Assembly: GCA_946480675.1 (NCBI GenBank) | Contig: CAMLKS010000129.1 | Coordinates: 1 to 6,792 of the forward strand | From: an uncultured Bacteroidota bacterium | GTDB lineage: Bacteria > Bacteroidota > Bacteroidia > Chitinophagales > Chitinophagaceae | Direction: 5' to 3' | DNA: 6,792 nt | Shown here: positions 1 to 6,106 of the stretch, piece by piece | How the letters are laid out: each line of letters begins with the position of its first letter | How positions within the stretch are numbered: the first letter of the stretch is position 1 | Notes under the pieces: model-generated | The model's database searches: none | Told to the model about the DNA's origin: nothing | Seen by the model: the letters and a program-made list of their open reading frames with translations, nothing else | Translations under genes and position numbers: made by a program

Positions 1-76
1 AGATGGAGCCGTAGGTGCCCGCTTCCTGCAAACGCTGAAAGCCCACCTGGAAAACCCGGTAACCATGCTGGTTTAA
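1..76 (+). CDS. C-terminal end of an unidentified protein (partial, 5' end outside window)
   Basis: An open frame enters from the left edge and ends at a TAA at 74-76, giving 24 residues that begin DGAVGARFLQ and end NPVTMLV. Codon use is GC-rich at third positions and looks coding (GCC, CTG, CCG), and a strong terminator follows about 20 bp later, as expected for the true end of a gene. The tail has no membrane segment and no sorting signal. I do not recognise the family from so short a piece and assign no function. The gene is convergent with the amidase gene and shares its terminator. Confidence 0.7.
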   Translation, partial: DGAVGARFLQTLKAHLENPVTMLV

Positions 77-94
77 CAATATAGCATTACATAT

Positions 95-130
95 AATAGA
101 AATAGCCGCCCTTGGGCGGCTATTTCTATT
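95..130. terminator. Strong bidirectional intrinsic terminator
   Basis: Positions 99-111 (GAAATAGCCGCCC) are the exact reverse complement of 114-126, and pairing continues outward with A/T pairs to 95 and 130, giving a stem of up to 17 bp around a tiny loop. U-rich flanks occur on both strands. It sits between the convergent ends of the left-edge gene (stop at 76) and the amidase gene (stop at 150), so it probably ends transcription from both sides. Confidence 0.85.
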
Positions 131-149
131 TATCACGAGGTGTACTCTT

Positions 150-746
150 TTATTCCTGTATGGCTTTTACTATCAGCATAGCCAGTTCTTTTTGGATGCC
201 GGGGTCTTTCAGCTTGCGCAGGTCTTGCTCATTGCTGATGTACCCGGGGCTTACCACTATAGCAGGTACTGCATTATCTTTCAGTACTACCAGGTTTTTA
301 TCTGTTAACACAGTAGGTACATTATTGAGTCTATTCAAGGCAGCAGTTATCTTTTCTGCCAATGCCTTTGAGGCAACGCTGTTTACACTCGTGCCGCTAT
401 AAATAACCTCACCGCCACGCTTTTGATGGCTGTTTTCGGTATTCATATGAAAGGATATGAAAAAGGTCTTTGCATCAGCGCTGGCTTGTGTATTGGCGCG
501 TTCCGTCAGCGTGCGGTACTCATCTGATGAACGGGTAAGCACCGCCTCTATGTTTTTCAGCTTCGCCTGCGTATAAAGAGCTGTAGCAAACTGCAGGGAG
601 AGATCGCTTTCCTTATCGCCTGCTGCGCTAACGGCACCGGCATCGCTGCCACCATGCCCCGCATCGATTATCAGTTTTACCTGTTTGTCTTCATTGAAAG
701 AACAGAGTGTAGCAAAGCTGATGAGGGCTATGAATATCCTTTTCAT
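150..746 (-). CDS. N-acetylmuramoyl-L-alanine amidase, Amidase_3 family, with altered catalytic site
   Basis: A 198-aa exported protein. Residues 1-16 form a short hydrophobic signal peptide; there is a Cys at 15, but the lipobox is poor. The rest is one Amidase_3 domain, a zinc-dependent fold that cuts the bond between N-acetylmuramic acid and L-alanine in peptidoglycan. Visible zinc ligands are His31 in IDAGHGG, Glu46 in KESDL and His100 in ISFHMN; LTR (70-72) and RAN (83-85) are also family-typical. In the last motif most members have a Glu two residues before the Gly of [GF/GY]-SN, and that Glu acts in catalysis. Here the motif reads VVSPGYISN, with Ser166 in its place. The protein may therefore be inactive, or use another residue. 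There are no SPOR, LysM or AMIN domains, so it is a minimal catalytic domain. It is transcribed separately, between terminators on both sides. Family call is firm; enzymatic activity is uncertain. Confidence 0.88.
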   Translation of the reverse strand: MKRIFIALISFATLCSFNEDKQVKLIIDAGHGGSDAGAVSAAGDKESDLSLQFATALYTQAKLKNIEAVLTRSSDEYRTLTERANTQASADAKTFFISFHMNTENSHQKRGGEVIYSGTSVNSVASKALAEKITAALNRLNNVPTVLTDKNLVVLKDNAVPAIVVSPGYISNEQDLRKLKDPGIQKELAMLIVKAIQE

Positions 747-790
747 ATAAGGTGTTTTTTGTTACCAGCTTGAAATTAAGAAAAATATAT

Positions 791-820
791 AATAAAAAAG
801 CAGCCATAAAGGCTGCTTTC
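791..820 (-). terminator. Intrinsic terminator of the choice-of-anchor V/T9SS gene
   Basis: AAAGCAGCC at 797-805 pairs with GGCTGCTTT at 811-819 around a 5-nt loop. Read on the minus strand the hairpin is followed by a T-rich run (796-791), giving a classical rho-independent terminator 21 bp beyond the stop codon at 841. It separates that gene from the amidase gene. Confidence 0.85.
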
Positions 821-840
821 AAGATATCAGAAGCATGATA

Positions 841-1647
841 TTATTGCACTGCAAATGGTACTACCTGTTTTTGATCGTTTTGAATTACCTGCAGGGTGTA
901 CATACCTTTTGCATAGGCAGTTGTATTGATGCGGATGCTGCTGGCGTTGGTGCTTTCTGTATGTATCATACGGCCCATCATATCGTATACATGTACCAAT
1001 GTATTTTTATTGCTGCTGTTCAGTTTTACAGTTATTTGCTCTGTAGCAGGATTTGGATATACAGCCGCAGCCAGTTTTGCAACGGCAGCTACCGATGTAG
1101 AAGATTCGCTTAGTGTTGTTGTTACAGTGTTAAACTCATCGCCGCTAGTATTGCCGTTGCCGTTCACCGCATTTACACTTAATGCGAGTGTTACATTGCC
1201 GGTGCCAGTTGCCGGTGCAGTCCAGTCGAATGATACCGATAAACCACTTGCTGCTGAAATAGGAGCACTATGCTCTATCACTTTCAATGCAGAAGATGCG
1301 TTCGATTGTTTAGAACCATTTGGTATGTTGAGGTAAGTACCTGCAGTACCATTGGCAGATGTGCGTGCGGAGAATTGATAGCCGTATAAGCTATGTGTGC
1401 TGTTGGTGCCGGTTACAGTTATTCTGTAGGTTTTTCCGGGGTTGTAGCTGCCGGTTACCGGTGTGCTGCCATCCATTACGGCTATGCCTACAAGGGTATT
1501 GGTTGTAGCTGAACCGTGGCATCCGCTGCCACAACCGTTGGCAGCCACGTGCCCGATGCCCTGTGAGGCTGGCCCGGAGCTGTAGCTGGTTAGTGACAGG
1601 TAAAGAACGCCCGAAAAGGCGGTAAAAAGTAAAATTGCGCGTTTCAT
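841..1647 (-). CDS. Secreted choice-of-anchor V domain protein with type IX secretion sorting tail
   Basis: A 268-aa extracellular or cell-surface protein. Residues 1-22 are a Sec signal peptide. The central part (about 28-180) resembles the choice-of-anchor V (Reeler-like) domain found in Bacteroidota. It has an N-terminal Cys-rich motif (NGCGSGCHGS, Cys39, Cys43, His44), the block YGYQFSA (88-94), His126, FDWTAP (140-145) and NAVNGNGNTSGDEF (159-172). Residues 194-268 form a Por secretion tail: it opens with VYPNPATEQITV (196-207), contains VYDMMGRMI (220-228) and ends with a GMYTLQV strand (248-254). Such tails direct export through the type IX system and are usually removed or linked to A-LPS. 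The Cys motif is spaced CX3CH rather than the haem-binding CX2CH, so haem binding is doubtful. The substrate is unknown. A weak -7-like TATCTTTA lies at 1677-1684, without a clear -33 element. Confidence 0.85.
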   Translation of the reverse strand: MKRAILLFTAFSGVLYLSLTSYSSGPASQGIGHVAANGCGSGCHGSATTNTLVGIAVMDGSTPVTGSYNPGKTYRITVTGTNSTHSLYGYQFSARTSANGTAGTYLNIPNGSKQSNASSALKVIEHSAPISAASGLSVSFDWTAPATGTGNVTLALSVNAVNGNGNTSGDEFNTVTTTLSESSTSVAAVAKLAAAVYPNPATEQITVKLNSSNKNTLVHVYDMMGRMIHTESTNASSIRINTTAYAKGMYTLQVIQNDQKQVVPFAVQ

Positions 1648-1723
1648 ATCTATACTTTGGTTTAATGTACCTACAATAAAGATATGGCAGACGGCTTATA
1701 TAGCTTTTATTAAAAAGCCTGAA

Positions 1724-2572
1724 TTAATTATAAATTTCCAGTACGGCAGCTTGCAGTTCTTTTGGGGTAAGGCTTGTATGGGTCTTGATGAATGTGCTGA
1801 AGTTGGATTGGCTATCGAAGTTTAATTGAAAAGAAATTTCTTTTAGCGATAGTTCATTTAGTAAAAGCAGGCGGCGTATTTCTAGCAATAGTTCTTCGTG
1901 TATCAGTTGCAATGCTGTTTTGCCCAATGCCTTCTTGCAGATGTCATTTAGTTTTTCAGGTGTGCAACCCAGTAGCATTGCATACTCCGCTACTTTCTTT
2001 TTGGTGTTGATGTGATGGGTGATGAGTGAGATGTATTCACTTAGCAACGGTTGCCCTGTAGCATTTACTTGTGCCTTTTCATTCAGCTCAACAACAGAGA
2101 GTAGCACTATTTGCAAATAGCTGTATGCTTTATGCAATGCAATCTGCGATAGTTTATCTTTTTGTTGCAATAGTAACTGCATGCGTGCTGTGATGTCAAA
2201 TAAATGATCGAATGCTGCGAGTTCGCTGTTTACTAATGCATTGGTATGATAGAGGTGGTAATGTTTGATAGCATGTATGTACTCAAAAATGTTTTTGCGG
2301 AATTGTATTACCAATCCATTGGCATCGCGCCTATCCATCAGGTGCATCTGCCCGGGATAAATGATGTATATATCATTCGCTTGCAGTTGGTAGGTGTTGA
2401 AATCTATTATTTGTGAACCACCTCCTTGTTTTATAAACATTACTTCAAAATAATCGTGACGGTGCATCTTACTATAGTCGTAAGGATTTTTATAATCCAG
2501 ATGCTGAATAGTCAGTAATGTATTTGGTTGTGGTAGTTCTACATAATTGAGCTTTTCTTCAGTGGCGGGCAT
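1724..2572 (-). CDS. AraC family transcriptional regulator with N-terminal cupin domain
   Basis: A 282-aa cytoplasmic DNA-binding protein of normal length for the family. The N-terminal part (about 15-95) is an AraC-type cupin: MHRHDYFEVMFIKQGGG (36-52) carries the typical HxH and E residues, followed by NDIYIIYPGQMH (66-77). The C-terminal part (about 178-276) holds two helix-turn-helix motifs. The first is around KKVAEYAMLLGCTPEKLNDI (192-211). The second is LKEISFQLNFDSQSNFSTFI (243-262), followed by the family-typical THTSLTPKEL (264-273). The effector is unknown; the cupin of such regulators usually senses a small ligand such as a sugar. Neighbouring genes are on the same strand but have their own terminators, so the target is not obvious from context. 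The ATG start at 2572 is the only reasonable one, and no clear Shine-Dalgarno precedes it. Confidence 0.93.
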   Translation of the reverse strand: MPATEEKLNYVELPQPNTLLTIQHLDYKNPYDYSKMHRHDYFEVMFIKQGGGSQIIDFNTYQLQANDIYIIYPGQMHLMDRRDANGLVIQFRKNIFEYIHAIKHYHLYHTNALVNSELAAFDHLFDITARMQLLLQQKDKLSQIALHKAYSYLQIVLLSVVELNEKAQVNATGQPLLSEYISLITHHINTKKKVAEYAMLLGCTPEKLNDICKKALGKTALQLIHEELLLEIRRLLLLNELSLKEISFQLNFDSQSNFSTFIKTHTSLTPKELQAAVLEIYN

Positions 2573-2654
2573 TAGCGATAGTTTCTTGTCGTTAAGTTAA
2601 AACAACTACTGCAAATGCTTCAAGTTACATTTGTCATGATAAAGCCATAACTCA

Positions 2655-2681
2655 AAATAGCCTGCTTTTCGCAGGCTATTT
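2655..2681 (-). terminator. Intrinsic terminator of the small membrane protein gene
   Basis: AAATAGCCTGC at 2655-2665 pairs perfectly with GCAGGCTATTT at 2671-2681 around a 5-nt loop, forming an 11-bp stem. It lies 26 bp beyond the stop codon at 2707 in the minus direction and before the AraC gene promoter region. The U-tail on the minus strand is short (TTTT). Confidence 0.8.
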
Positions 2682-2706
2682 ACATTCTATGTGGAGTGGG
2701 TGATTA

Positions 2707-3090
2707 TTATGCTATGCTGGTATATACATCAATGTTTTGTGGTTCGTTGCGCAACTCAAAATACCAGAATACAGGAAATGAAAATGCACCGAAGCAAACC
2801 ATAAACACCATCCATGCTATTTTTTCACCGGCGGTCATATGTTTCAGCCGTGCTATATGCACTGTAAAATAGAGTAGTATGCCTGCCGTAATGGTACATA
2901 TAATTGCCAGGAGGATAAACAGCAAATTATAATTGGCAATTGTATTGGTCATTATGGCAATATGGTCTTCAAAACGTGCAGGGAAGGGCGTATTAATATT
3001 GATGATTGTATAGTAGACGGTCCACAGTGTAAACAGGACTATCGGAGTAAAGCTCAGCACTTTACCGTGTTTTTTTGCTGTATTTTCCAT
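2707..3090 (-). CDS. Small three-helix integral membrane protein of unknown function
   Basis: 127 aa counted from the ATG at 3090. The frame stays open to a TTG at 3114, but the extra eight codons cover an A/T-rich leader with an inverted repeat, so the ATG is preferred. Three hydrophobic segments are visible: about 12-32 (LSFTPIVLFTLWTVYYTII), 55-79 and 90-110 (the last ending FPVFWYFELRNEP). The N-terminus (MENTAKKHGK) is positively charged. The last hydrophobic segment with its proline and YF ending faintly recalls the short membrane modules near PLDc_N domains, but the similarity is too weak to name a family. It is probably its own transcription unit, ended by the hairpin at 2655-2681. 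Function unknown. Confidence 0.75.
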   Translation of the reverse strand: MENTAKKHGKVLSFTPIVLFTLWTVYYTIININTPFPARFEDHIAIMTNTIANYNLLFILLAIICTITAGILLYFTVHIARLKHMTAGEKIAWMVFMVCFGAFSFPVFWYFELRNEPQNIDVYTSIA

Positions 3091-3135
3091 AACCGAATTT
3101 TTTAGGGTTAACAATACCTTTATTGAATTCGGTTA
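3090..3135 (-). promoter_or_regulatory. Inverted repeat and nested hairpin in the leader of the small membrane protein gene
   Basis: TAACCGAATT at 3090-3099 is the exact reverse complement of AATTCGGTTA at 3126-3135. Just inside the second arm, CAATA (3112-3116) and TATTG (3121-3125) form a second small stem with a 4-nt loop. On the minus-strand transcript the 3' arm takes in the A of the AUG at 3090-3088, so folding could limit ribosome access. It could instead be an operator. Evidence is only the symmetry. Confidence 0.45.
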
Positions 3136-3153
3136 CATAGCTAAAACACTGTG

Positions 3154-3183
3154 CCCGCAGCGTATAATATTATGCTAAACGGG
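3154..3183 (-). terminator. Possible weak terminator or hairpin downstream of the small secreted protein gene
   Basis: An imperfect 30-nt hairpin: CCCG (3154-3157) with CGGG (3180-3183), AGC (3159-3161) with GCT (3174-3176), and the self-complementary core ATAATATTAT (3164-3173). It follows the stop at 3225 in the minus direction but has no proper U-tract, so termination is doubtful and read-through into the next minus-strand gene is possible. Confidence 0.3.
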
Positions 3184-3224
3184 TTTGTTGATCGATGTAA
3201 AAAGTTGTGCTATAATGCGTTGGG

Positions 3225-3617
3225 CTAGTTCTTTTTATTTCCAAATTGTATGCTGGTACCACTACCTTGCACCCGCCCGGCATTGTCATAATGAATCGTA
3301 TTCGTAGCCTTGGTACCACCATTACCCAGGTTTATCTGTTGCTGCTGCGTGTGGTTGCGTTGGCCATCTTCGTTCAGGAACATGCTGGAATTTTTCATGT
3401 CGGTGGTGGTGTTATTATTCAGCTTGTATTTGTCCTGAAGGTTGCTGTCTATTGCAGGTGTATTGACCGGCTGCCTTGATTCGCGTAGCAACTGTGCGTT
3501 CGATTTATTAGTAGTTACAGGCACTTTACCGGGGTCTTTGCTCAGGTCTATGTTCTGGGTTTGAGCCGCAGCAGATATGCTAATTGTGCTGGCAATGATA
3601 ATGAGTAAATATTTCAT
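3225..3617 (-). CDS. Small secreted Asn/Gln-rich protein of unknown function
   Basis: 130 aa with a clear Sec signal peptide (residues 1-18, MKYLLIIIASTISISAAA, cleavage likely before Gln19). The mature part is short, strongly polar and rich in Asn, Gln, Thr and Gly, with a QQQQ run at 91-94 and a NLGNGGTKATNT stretch. It has no cysteines, no further membrane segment and no type IX tail, so it probably stays in the periplasm, perhaps partly disordered. A near-repeat ending (GSGTSIQFGNKKN) suggests a beta hairpin at the C-terminus. I do not recognise a family. It is divergent from the creD cluster across a 114-bp region. The minus-strand promoter is unclear: TAATTTTA at 3638-3645 resembles a -7 box, but no -33 element is seen. 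Confidence 0.72.
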   Translation of the reverse strand: MKYLLIIIASTISISAAAQTQNIDLSKDPGKVPVTTNKSNAQLLRESRQPVNTPAIDSNLQDKYKLNNNTTTDMKNSSMFLNEDGQRNHTQQQQINLGNGGTKATNTIHYDNAGRVQGSGTSIQFGNKKN

Positions 3618-3682
3618 AACAGCGGATTTTAGTATTATAAAATTACGTGAAAGCCTTTATAATAATTTTAAGGAAACTGTTA

Positions 3683-3713
3683 TTGCAGATATAAATATTA
3701 TGCCTTTACTTTG
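3683..3713 (+). promoter_or_regulatory. Candidate Bacteroidota-type promoter for the membrane protein/HTH/creD cluster
   Basis: TTG at 3683-3685 is followed after 20 bp by TTACTTTG at 3706-3713. This matches the phylum's TTG ... TAnnTTTG pattern in all but one fixed position of the -7 box. A start about 7 nt past the TTTG would leave a leader of only around 12 nt before the ATG at 3732. The palindromic operator at 3708-3724 overlaps the -7 element and the likely start site, so a bound repressor would block it. Confidence 0.55.
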
Positions 3714-3729
3714 TATTTCAAAGTGCTTT
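3707..3729 (+). promoter_or_regulatory. Operator copy 1: palindrome ACTTTG-N5-CAAAGT
   Basis: Six-base half-sites ACTTTG (3708-3713) and CAAAGT (3719-3724) form an exact inverted repeat with a 5-bp spacer. The 23 bp at 3707-3729 recur at 4719-4741 with one mismatch, in the spacer. The size and symmetry fit a dimeric winged-helix regulator, and such a gene (4403-4702) lies between the two copies. Binding is inference. Confidence 0.6.
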
Positions 3730-3731
3730 AT

Positions 3732-4406
3732 ATGCATCAGGAAGATACAGCCAATCCGATAAAGACATTGCAGGATATTCATAGTATTATGGAGCGTTCT
3801 GCCCGGTTTCTGAGCCTTAGCGGCTGGAGTGGGGTATGGGCAGGGTGTACGGCGCTGGTAGGTGCGGCAATAGCCAGGCAGTGGCTGCAGCAGGCGCCGG
3901 AAGGCTTTTTTTATGAGTATAGTAACAGCATCCCTATAGGTGAAACTAATGGTGACTACAGAGCTTATGTCTTTCGCTTTGCTATGCTTGCTATGGTAGT
4001 GTTGATAGTCGCCTTAGCTGGTGGTCTTTTCTTCACTATGAGAAAGGCCCGAAAAGCTGGTGCTACTTTATGGAGCCCCGCATCGAGGCGGATGGTATTT
4101 GAGTTGGCGGTACCATTGGCCATAGGAGGCATATTTGCTTTTGTATTCCTGTATCGCGGCCTTGAAGCATATATACCCGCTGTCTGCCTGGTGTTTTACG
4201 GACTGGCATTGATGAATGGCAGCAAGCATACCTTATCTGACATCAGGTATCTGGGGTTCTTTGAAATAGCATTGGGTATCCTTTGCCTCTTTCTGCAAGG
4301 ATACGGGCTGTTATTATGGACCTTAGGTTTTGGGGTTTTACATATCTTGTACGGCGTTATTATGTGGAATAAATATGACAGGCAGGCAATAAAAGGCAAG
4401 GCATGA
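3732..4406 (+). CDS. Six-helix integral membrane protein of unknown function, first gene of the creD cluster
   Basis: 224 aa from the ATG at 3732. An in-frame TTG at 3711 is rejected because it falls inside the promoter/operator repeat. The N-terminal 25 residues are soluble (DTANPIKTLQDIHSIMERS). Hydrophobic segments then appear at about 28-50, 80-102, 125-141, 147-162, 174-190 and 192-211, the protein ending with a charged tail (NKYDRQAIKGKA). There is no catalytic motif or known domain I can name. The stop codon overlaps the start of the winged-helix gene (ATGA, 4403-4406), which implies translational coupling. A membrane protein encoded with a one-component regulator and CreD may act as a sensor or partner that controls the regulator, but this is inference only. 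From general knowledge, membrane proteins of this type precede HTH_34 regulators in related Bacteroidota. Confidence 0.82.
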   Translation: MHQEDTANPIKTLQDIHSIMERSARFLSLSGWSGVWAGCTALVGAAIARQWLQQAPEGFFYEYSNSIPIGETNGDYRAYVFRFAMLAMVVLIVALAGGLFFTMRKARKAGATLWSPASRRMVFELAVPLAIGGIFAFVFLYRGLEAYIPAVCLVFYGLALMNGSKHTLSDIRYLGFFEIALGILCLFLQGYGLLLWTLGFGVLHILYGVIMWNKYDRQAIKGKA

Positions 4407-4702
4407 GGAACCCGATAGAACAATTGAATAAGCTGTTTGACAGCAGGGTACGCATAGGTATTATGAGCGCCCTGATGGTGAATGAATCATTAAACTTTAA
4501 TGATCTGAAAGCGTTGATTGACGTGACAGATGGCAACCTGGCATCACACCTTAAATCGTTGGAAGAAAATAGTTATATAAAGGTGCAGAAAGGATTTATC
4601 GGGCGAAAAACTAATACCACATATACCATAACAAAAGCAGGCGAAACAGCGTTTAGAAACCACCTGAACGCCCTTGAGGCAATCATCAAAACCACGAAAT
4701 AA
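4403..4702 (+). CDS. Winged helix-turn-helix transcriptional regulator (HTH_34 family)
   Basis: 99 aa, the whole protein being a single winged-helix domain (PF13601-type). The N-terminal helix contains LNKLFDSRVRIGIMSAL (8-24). The helix-turn-helix is FNDLKALIDVTDGNLASHLK (32-51), where TDGNLASHL is the hallmark of this family. The wing is KVQKGFIGRKTNTTYTITKAG (60-80), and a C-terminal dimerisation helix follows (AFRNHLNALEAIIKTTK). No effector domain is present, so ligand sensing, if any, must occur in the domain itself or through a partner. The start overlaps the upstream membrane gene by 4 bp. The two matching palindromes at 3708-3724 and 4720-4736 flank this gene and are its likely binding sites, which would make it autoregulatory. 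Family call is firm; targets are inferred. Confidence 0.93.
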   Translation: MRNPIEQLNKLFDSRVRIGIMSALMVNESLNFNDLKALIDVTDGNLASHLKSLEENSYIKVQKGFIGRKTNTTYTITKAGETAFRNHLNALEAIIKTTK

Positions 4703-4718
4703 ATTTTTTTGCTCACAA

Positions 4719-4741
4719 TACTTTGTAATTCAAAGTGCTTT
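4719..4741 (+). promoter_or_regulatory. Operator copy 2 upstream of creD: palindrome ACTTTG-N5-CAAAGT
   Basis: Half-sites ACTTTG (4720-4725) and CAAAGT (4731-4736) are spaced exactly as in copy 1. The copy occupies the 53-bp gap between the regulator stop (4702) and the creD ATG (4756). It includes a TTTG promoter core, but the -7 match is weaker (ATACTTTG) and no well-placed TTG -33 box is visible. It may be an internal promoter with operator, or an operator alone. Confidence 0.6.
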
Positions 4742-4755
4742 TAAAATAGAAACAT

Positions 4756-6102
4756 ATGGAAACAACCATTTTTGAAAAAGAACCATCTTTTTATGAAAGA
4801 AACAGGAACCTGATAAAAGGTTTTCTCATTGGCTTTTTGACACTACTGATGCTGATACCGGCTGCCATCGTATCGCAACTAGTGAATGAACGCAAACAGC
4901 GGCAACAGGAAGTAGTGACGGAGGTAAGCAGTAAATGGGCCAATAATCAAACCATAACAGGCCCCATATTGTCGGTACCCTACAAAGTATATGCACCGCT
5001 GGCCGATGGTAAGGTATCTGTGCTCACCTCTCACTTTTACCTGCTGCCGGAAACCTTGAGTATTGACGGTCAAGTGATACCGGAAGAAAGGCATCGCAGC
5101 CTGTACACGGTAGCCCTTTATCGCTCGAACCTGAAGATAAGCGGTACGTTTATACCGGCCTCGGTAAGCAGCCTGCTGAAGATAGCACCCGAAAACGTTA
5201 TGTGGGCAGAAAGCCAGGTATTGATGGGTATAGATGATGTGCGTGGACTGGAAGATGAAGTGACGATAAGCTGGAATGCAGAGAAGATAACGATGGAGGC
5301 CGGTGTGCCCAACAATAAAGTAGTGGCTTCCGGTTTATATGCTAATGTGGCTATCGACCCTGCGCAGAAGATTTCCTTCTCGCTGGATGCTAAGGTGAAA
5401 GGTTCGTCGAACCTTTACTTTACGCCTATTGGGAAAACAACGGAAGCCAGCCTTCGCTCTACCTGGAAGAACCCGGCATTTGATGGTCAGTATTTACCAG
5501 ATAAAACAGCAGATATTAACAAGGCAGGCTTTACTGCCCACTGGAAGGTGATGCAGGTATCGCGCAGCTATCCTCAAAGCTGGGTAGCAGGTACGGAGTA
5601 TGATATAGAAAAATCAGCCTTTGGTGTAAAGCTGATACAACCTGCCGATGGATATGCCAAAACGCAAAGGAGTGTGAAGTATGCCATACTATTTATAGCA
5701 CTCACTTTCTTTATATTCTTCTTTCTTGAAATGGTACAGAAAAGGCAGGTACACCCGCTGCAATACCTGCTGGTAGGTTTTGCGCTGTGCATATTCTATA
5801 CGCTGCTGCTTTCCATATCTGAATACACAGGTTTCAATCCCGCTTATTTCATAGCGGCTACGGCTACGGTGTCGCTCATTGGTTCTTATATATGGTCGAT
5901 ATTCAAGAGCGGCAAGATCGCCGGAGGGTTTATCTGTGCCTTGGCAGGATTATACGGCTATATATTCATTTTGATACAGCTGGAAGATTATGCATTGCTG
6001 TTTGGTAGCATCGGTCTATTCATCATATTGGCTGTTATCATGTATTATTCACGAAAAATAGACTGGTATGCACATGACAGGAAGCTACCGGTGAACGTAT
6101 AA
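4756..6102 (+). CDS. creD: Inner membrane protein CreD
   Basis: 448 aa, full length for the CreD family. Residues 20-43 are a membrane helix followed by the family signature LIPAAIVSQLVNERKQRQQE (33-52) and WANNQTITGPILSVPY (61-76). A large extracytoplasmic domain (about 45-305) holds LYFTPIGKTTEASLRSTW (220-237), FDGQYLP (242-248) and GFTAHWKV (258-265). Five C-terminal helices lie at about 307-325, 335-356, 362-383, 387-408 and 411-431. In Enterobacteria, Aeromonas and Stenotrophomonas, CreD belongs to the CreBC regulon and affects envelope integrity and beta-lactam or colicin response; its biochemical function is unknown. No CreB or CreC is encoded here; an HTH_34 regulator takes the upstream place. 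An operator copy lies 15 bp before the ATG, and dagK follows after 4 bp, so the two are probably cotranscribed. Confidence 0.95.
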   Translation: METTIFEKEPSFYERNRNLIKGFLIGFLTLLMLIPAAIVSQLVNERKQRQQEVVTEVSSKWANNQTITGPILSVPYKVYAPLADGKVSVLTSHFYLLPETLSIDGQVIPEERHRSLYTVALYRSNLKISGTFIPASVSSLLKIAPENVMWAESQVLMGIDDVRGLEDEVTISWNAEKITMEAGVPNNKVVASGLYANVAIDPAQKISFSLDAKVKGSSNLYFTPIGKTTEASLRSTWKNPAFDGQYLPDKTADINKAGFTAHWKVMQVSRSYPQSWVAGTEYDIEKSAFGVKLIQPADGYAKTQRSVKYAILFIALTFFIFFFLEMVQKRQVHPLQYLLVGFALCIFYTLLLSISEYTGFNPAYFIAATATVSLIGSYIWSIFKSGKIAGGFICALAGLYGYIFILIQLEDYALLFGSIGLFIILAVIMYYSRKIDWYAHDRKLPVNV

Positions 6103-6106
6103 GAAT

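Noticed and set aside
112..402. Open frame of 96 codons on the + strand
   Set aside because: It is antisense to the amidase gene and begins inside the terminator; it has no family resemblance, while the opposite strand shows clear Amidase_3 motifs.
926..1336. Open frame of 136 codons on the + strand
   Set aside because: It is a shadow of the T9SS protein gene; the Thr/Ser/Ala-rich repeats on the real strand keep the opposite frame open.
1703..1718. Hairpin GCTTTT / AAAAGC after the AraC gene
   Set aside because: The stem is only 6 bp, mostly A/T, with no U-tract on the minus strand; too weak to call a terminator.
3091..3114. TTG start adding eight residues to the three-helix membrane protein
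   Set aside because: The stretch is an A/T-rich leader with an inverted repeat; the ATG at 3090 gives a normal positively charged N-terminus.
3638..3670. 8-bp inverted repeat TAAAATTA / TAATTTTA in the divergent region
   Set aside because: It is made only of A and T in an A/T-rich region, so chance symmetry is likely.
3711..3731. TTG start adding seven residues to the six-helix membrane protein
   Set aside because: These bases form the promoter core and operator that recur before creD, so they are regulatory and not coding.
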